Source: Isoetes taiwanensis (Eukaryota; Streptophyta; Lycopodiopsida; Isoetales; Isoetaceae). Taken from it: DNA of 64,000 nucleotides. Below the pieces are notes generated by a model, which was not told where the DNA came from, made no database searches, and saw nothing but the letters and a program-made list of their open reading frames with translations. Both the position numbers and the translations under genes were made by a program. Positions within the stretch are counted from its first letter, which is position 1. The number at the start of each line of letters is the position of its first letter. Of this stretch, positions 59,411-64,000 are shown in pieces. The stretch lies in the NCBI GenBank assembly GCA_021234155.1, contig JAJEKV010000032.1, forward strand, positions 10,856,099 through 10,920,098. Reading direction: 5' to 3'.

Positions 59411-59815
59411 ATGAAAAAAGCAAGTTTGGGGGCTAGTTCTGAGTTTCTATCTCCAATAGTATGGAGCACGAATCATGACTAATTGGACCATATTCTATAT
59501 ATTTTCTATCCTATGCACTTTCTATGTATAGTAATACAAAAAATAGACGCTCTCCCCTTTTTAATATGTCAATATTTACCCATAGCTTTTTTCAAAGATA
59601 GCCTTTTTAAATGGGACGCTATATACTATGTATTTTCTAATTTCTAATAAGCACAATATCCTATGTGACTACAAAATGGGAAGCTTTTTTAAATGGGACA
59701 CTATATACTATGTATTTATTAATAAGCACAATATCCTATATACTATCTATTATTCAATAAACACAATATCCTATGCATTTTCTATGAAAAGAAAAAGCCT
59801 CCTACCCAGGAATCA
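59411..59815. other. no gene; AT-rich short repeats
   Basis: Repeated ATAAGCACAATATCCTATG and CACTATATACTATGTATTT phrases between about 59600 and 59775 form an irregular short-repeat region. Confidence 0.5.
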
Positions 59816-60985
59816 TTGTTTGCACAGGAGGTCCCTCGTCCCACAAGTGCTCGGTCTAGCATACAGCTCCATGGTCAGGGGCAAGCTAATTCCAGTGTAA
59901 TAATGGATTTGCCATCTTCTCTTTTTGGTCCCCAGTGGCCTCTTCATATCGGCACAAGCAGGCCTGGTACATTTACCTTCCAAGATCGGGAGGATCTCCA
60001 AAGTGCTCTAGACCTGCAAGTTCAGTGTTTGCCGCCTACACTTCGTGACCAGGTACAACTCATTCATTCTGAGGGAGGAATGACGGCCACATCTATGATC
60101 GTGTCTATTGAGAGATGGACACACTTATTACAGTTAATACATGCCTTCGTTCCAGACCCTAAAGCCCAGTATGTGGGCACAAGTGATGCCTCAGTACAGA
60201 CACTAGATACAGAATTACAGCCACAGAAGAAACATTGTGTTGAAGCGGAAGTGCAGACATTGGAAAGGGATCATGTTGAGGTGGGCGTACATACATCTCC
60301 ACAATCCCAAGGGGACCAGGAGTTGCAGTGCCGCACTAGCAAACATGAGCAGGCTACCTCAGTATCTTCTGTTACTAGGAGCCTGAACTTGCGTATTATA
60401 GGGGTTGCAGAGGCAGAAGATGATGCCCTTTCTGATATGGATCTTTGCTTTGCATTTTTCACCCGATGTCATGCATGTGAAGGCTGGTGGAGTTGTTTCA
60501 TTTTGCTAGGGTGGGAGCGGCAAGACCGATCGTCCTCGCCATCTTTTGGTTCGGTTTCAAGACACTCTTAGCCGCTTACATGTTCTTGACATGGAAACCA
60601 TCTCGGAGGGACTAGTTTCTCGATGCAGAGAGGACCTCTCCCTCTTCAATTGTGTAACCGTAAGGAGGAGCTCGCAAGGTGAGGGCAGCCCTTTTGCAAA
60701 AGAAATGGGCAAGCAGTAATGGGGGAGGCGCAACAATTATTCTAGATCAATGGCCTTCCAATCCTTGGACTGGCTATGTCTAGATAATTTTAGCATAGAT
60801 TTACCACTAGCATTAGCATTATCTTATCTTATTCTTGGTAGCCTTTTAATATTTGGTTATTGTGTTTGGTGATGGGGCCTAGTCCCCAGGTTTTAGATGG
60901 GTTGTTGCCCTTGCATGTGCTGTCCCATAACCCGTTGGGTTCCCGTGGACGTAAAAATTCATCTTATCTTATCTTATCTTATGAA
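59816..60985 (+). mobile_element. LINE ORF1 joined to a LINE 3' end
   Basis: A frame from 59816 to 60571 reads QANSSVIMDLPSSLFGPQWP, an acidic, Gln-rich central part and SLNLRIIGVAEAEDDALSDM. After a frameshift it continues VVSFCWGSGKTDRPRHLLVRF. This resembles an L1-like ORF1 RNA-binding domain. From about 60880 it runs into the LINE 3' end CCCGTGGACGTAAAAATTC and a (ATCTT)n tail. The endonuclease and reverse transcriptase are absent, so it is an internally deleted copy. Confidence 0.65.
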
Positions 60986-61147
60986 AAAAAATACACTCCT
61001 TATATATTTTCTATGAAAAAATAGACCATCACAAACTCTAAACGAGCATACAAAGAATACTTGAAAGAATGCCAAATAAAACTTGCCAAATATGACTAGA
61101 ACTTGCGAAAATGTAAAGCTTCAAACAAACAAATAATCTATTTCTTT
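60986..61147. other. no gene recognised
   Basis: Short AT-rich spacer. Confidence 0.35.
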
Positions 61148-61303
61148 TTTAACTCTTTATTGTTCTTTTTACTCTACCCGCATTTTTAACTCTTTCCCCT
61201 CATTTTCGAAATTTGAATTTGGTACATATTTATTGTTCTTTTTACTCTACCCCGCCTTTTTTTCCCCCTCATTTTCGAAATTTGAATTTGGTACATACCT
61301 TTT
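61148..61303. repeat. tandem duplication of about 80 bp
   Basis: TTGTTCTTTTTACTCTACCC and CATTTTCGAAATTTGAATTT each occur twice in the same order, about 75-80 bp apart. Confidence 0.8.
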
Positions 61304-62119
61304 GGTCCTGCTCTTTCCCACGATGGCTCTAATCCCCTGCTGAAGACCCAGCTATGGCGATGGCAGCCTCTCTTTACTCCTTTTCGAAGCTATTTTCCGG
61401 CACTAACACATGCTAAGAAACGATTCAAGCATTTTCTTCCGATTTGACGATCCAAAATTAACAGAATGTCGATAAGAAAACACAACGCAATTTCAAGGAA
61501 GATTCAAGCTTTTTTTCTATCAGCTTCAAAAGAAGAAAAGATTCAAAGCATTTTCTTCCGATTTGACGATGCAAAGCGGGGAGAAAATGAAAAGAAACCT
61601 GAAAATGTGATGAATCCAAGAAGAAGAACGGTGAAGGGGAGAAATCTGGAGCGGCAGACCATGTTTGTGGGATGGAGAAATTAGAGGAGCATGCCAGAAG
61701 AGGCGATAGAAAAGGTCCAAAATATTTAAAGGCGCCAGAACTGCCGCTGCAGCATGCAAAGGGTTTGAGTCGGATCTGTGAGTCGTTTCTTTGAGTCGGA
61801 TCTGTGAGAGGTAAATCTTGCCGTTTATCTTTATCTGTATCTTGCCGTTTATCTTTATCTGTAGGGTAAATCAAGAATGTAGCAAACAGGGAATGTAGCA
61901 AATAGAAAAGCAAGAAGAAGACGAAGACAGATCAAGCAGAAACAAGGCATGAAGCAGATGGATCAAACAAGAAGCAGATGAGGAAGCAAGAAGCAGGGGA
62001 AGAAGCAGACAAAGATGCAAGACCTGCCCCTGTTTTGGCATCTACAAGGATCGGATTTCATGGCCACGCTGCAGAAAATACAAACCCAGATTTGCATCTT
62101 TTTCTTGCTTGATAGCTGA
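61304..62119. other. no gene recognised
   Basis: Contains a duplicated TTCAAGCATTTTCTTCCGATTTGACGAT-type phrase near 61424 and 61544, and short AGCAAGAAGCAG repeats near 61905-62000. No protein family is seen. Confidence 0.4.
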
Positions 62120-62355
62120 TCATTCCCATTCCGAAACTCTGTCAGCCAGCAGCTCTTCCTCTAGCGTGAAAAGCCACATATCAATGGATTTGGCATGGAA
62201 GCAATGGTCGCATTTGGGCAGAAGCCTCACCTTCTCGTCATCTTCAAATTCTGCAAGACAAACGCAGCATTCCAATCCGCGGCTTCCTCTGATAAGCGAG
62301 AATCCAATAATGGGCAGAGCTTGAATGGCAGCACAGCAGAATCCTCCGGTTTATG
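62120..62355 (-). pseudogene. ATL-type RING-H2 finger protein remnant
   Basis: The minus strand reads [20 protein letters not shown], then [33 protein letters not shown], and then a stop at 62120. This is the conserved region before and through the RING-H2 domain of plant ATL ubiquitin ligases. The normal order is CxxC, C, H, H, C, CxxC. The first Cys pair, third Cys and both His are present, but the Cys after FH is Ser, and the final CPxCR pair is replaced by unrelated sequence. It cannot form a complete zinc-binding RING. The N-terminal membrane segment is not visible in frame. Confidence 0.75.
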
Positions 62356-63342
62356 CTCTTGCACAGCAATATCAAACGCCTGAAGAATGCCTTGGACGGA
62401 AATTTGTGGTGAGGCAGGACGTTCTGCGGATGATGTCGCCAGATTGGGAGCCGGATTGGCGCTTGCTCCCCACCCTTGCTCCGGATTGGGCGCCGGATTG
62501 ATGCTTGTTCGTCCCTTTGTCTCTTCTTCTTTCTTGTTCTACCAGGCTTCATGTATGCCAAATAGCGGCAAGAATCGGCAGCAAAGATTGAACAATATGG
62601 TCCAACAGAGGCCTAATTGGCCAATTCATGAGGACAAAAAAAAAATCGATCTAATGAGCAAGACACAGAAGAAAAAATGGCATTAATCATGCAAGCGAGG
62701 TAAAATGTTGAGCGGATCGATGAGGTCGGATTGATGAGAAGCAGAAGTATGAGCCAATGAATGGGGGTACGATATTTTTTTAAATTGGCATCCTTTTCAA
62801 GTTATTGATTGCGTGCTGGGTAAAGTCAATCCAGATGGGTGCAACAGGTCGCACAGGCGCAAAGATTTAAATACGATAATGGGAAGATGCAACAGCTATT
62901 ATGGCTATGGCTACGCTTAATGCAACGGCTATGGCTATGGTGCCGGAACAAAAAGAAGAAAGGAAAAAGGAAAGGTATGGCTATGGTGTCCATGCATATC
63001 TACACTTTCTTTGTTTTGGAAACACGTTTGCTTTGGCTATCTTCCTTCGTATTAAGAGCCGTGGAGCAGGCCAAGAAAGAAGAAAAGAGGATCCTGTTGC
63101 CATGCACCAGGATCGCATAATTCGCCATAGTGGTGAGGCTTTGCATAGTGGTGAGGTTTTACATTCTCGCCTAGTGAGGCGAGAAAAATATCATTATTTA
63201 ATTATTTAGACTACCATGTCATTAGTCATTATATTTATTTAATTTAGTCATTTAACTTCGTCATTAGATTACTTTAAATTATTATTTAATTAATTATCTA
63301 ATTAGTTTAATTAATTATTGATTATATATTAATAATTAATAC
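62356..63342. other. no gene; short repeats and AT-rich tract
   Basis: CAATCCGG/GGATTGG repeats at 62440-62505, GGCTATGGCTATGG repeats at 62900-62980, and an AT-rich tract of TTAATTATT phrases at 63190-63335. Confidence 0.5.
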
Positions 63343-63677
63343 TTGGGGGGGGGGGGACCCTTGCCCCCTTTGCCCCTCCCGCTCCTTTGCCCATGCTCTC
63401 CTCTCCCCTCCCTCACCATCCCTTCTTCCAACTTATCCCCTCCCCCTCCTCTTTTGCCTCTTTGCTCTCCCTCCCCCCGCCTCTTCCCTCCCCCTTCTTC
63501 CAACTATCCCCTCCCCTTTGCCCTTTGCTCTCCCTCTCCCTCCCCTCCCCCCCTGTCCCTTCTTCCAACTTATCCCCTTCCCCTCTTCAACCTGTGGCCC
63601 CTCCCTCCTTCTCCTCCTACCCTTCTCCTTATCAAGGTGTGCCCCCTCCCTCCCTCTTTTTTTTTTTTTTTTTTTTT
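63343..63677. repeat. long polypyrimidine tract
   Basis: A run of 12 G ends near 63355. It is followed by about 320 bases that are almost only C and T, with repeated CCCTTCTTCCAACTTATCCC units at about 63419, 63495 and 63558, ending in a run of more than 20 T. The open frames through it are Pro/Leu/Ser-rich and uninformative. Confidence 0.9.
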
Positions 63678-64000
63678 ATGAGTCCCATTTTCAGTCTGAG
63701 TCCCAAATTTCGAGATTTGACCCACTTTAATTAAATGCGACTTATGTTTGAAAGCGCATGTTCCTCTTTAACTCCTTCCATGATAATTTTGTAGTTATTC
63801 TAAACGAGGTGCACCCCGGGCTACCACAGTCGTCGGATTTGCCGATCCTATGACCCAGATCATATGTTGAGGCCTCTTAGCACCTCTCGTTTTGCTTATA
63901 GTCATTTATGATTGGAGGCGCCTATGATTTTGAAATATGAAATACGATTTCGCCTAAGGTTTTGAGGGAATATCAAACATCTATACGGTTTTGCCTAAGA
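63678..64000. other. no gene recognised
   Basis: No coding region identified before the window ends. Confidence 0.35.

Noticed and set aside
63343-63734. Pro/Ser/Leu-rich frames
   Set aside because: They arise from the polypyrimidine tract in all three plus-strand frames.

Overview
This window looks like nuclear DNA of a land plant with a large, transposon-rich genome. A fern or other seed-free vascular plant is my best guess, from the style of the intronless PLS-type PPR gene and the LINE families; no marker here proves it. Introns have GT-AG borders, and mitochondrial-type rRNA is inserted in nuclear sequence.

Only three loci look like working genes: a three-exon GH28 (polygalacturonase-family) gene on the minus strand (3795-5816), a five-exon ribosomal protein eL14 gene on the plus strand (20652-21459), and an intronless 857-residue PPR gene (30992-33565) that stops inside its E domain. 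The rest is decayed genes and mobile DNA. Broken genes include an F-box/kelch gene (about 1415-2143), a 5PTase11-like inositol polyphosphate 5-phosphatase (6829-16569), a P-class PPR fragment (19211-19500) and an ATL-type RING-H2 gene (62120-62355).

The most striking structures are two nested insertion systems. In the first, a 6,923-bp non-autonomous CACTA element (7484-14406, target duplication AAG) sits 7 nt from a splice acceptor of the 5-phosphatase gene, and a truncated LINE (14788-16383) sits in another intron of the same gene. The CACTA element carries CGACG-rich subterminal arrays, a 10-bp-period heat-shock-element-like array, a tRNA-like SINE, a 123-bp tandem repeat and about 2.6 units of a 1.1-kb tandem repeat. 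In the second, a hAT-like transposase gene (minus strand, 46780-56116) is interrupted by a 322-bp MITE with a 4-bp target duplication and by a 6.3-kb L1-type LINE with a 14-bp target duplication. Conceptually removing each insertion brings the transposase frame back across the junction. A second copy of the MITE lies at 44865-45186.

By region: 1-6.8 kb holds the kelch pseudogene, a foldback element and the GH28 gene; 6.8-16.6 kb the broken 5-phosphatase with CACTA and LINE; 17-20 kb an LTR-retrotransposon end next to a PPR fragment; 20.6-21.5 kb eL14; 22-30.9 kb mostly gene-free DNA with hairpins and repeats; 31-33.6 kb the PPR gene; 36.7 kb the organellar rRNA piece; 39.3-43.1 kb a repeat array and a decayed LINE; 44.8-56.1 kb the hAT/LINE/MITE nest; 57-64 kb LINE pieces, a palindrome array, the RING pseudogene and a long pyrimidine tract.
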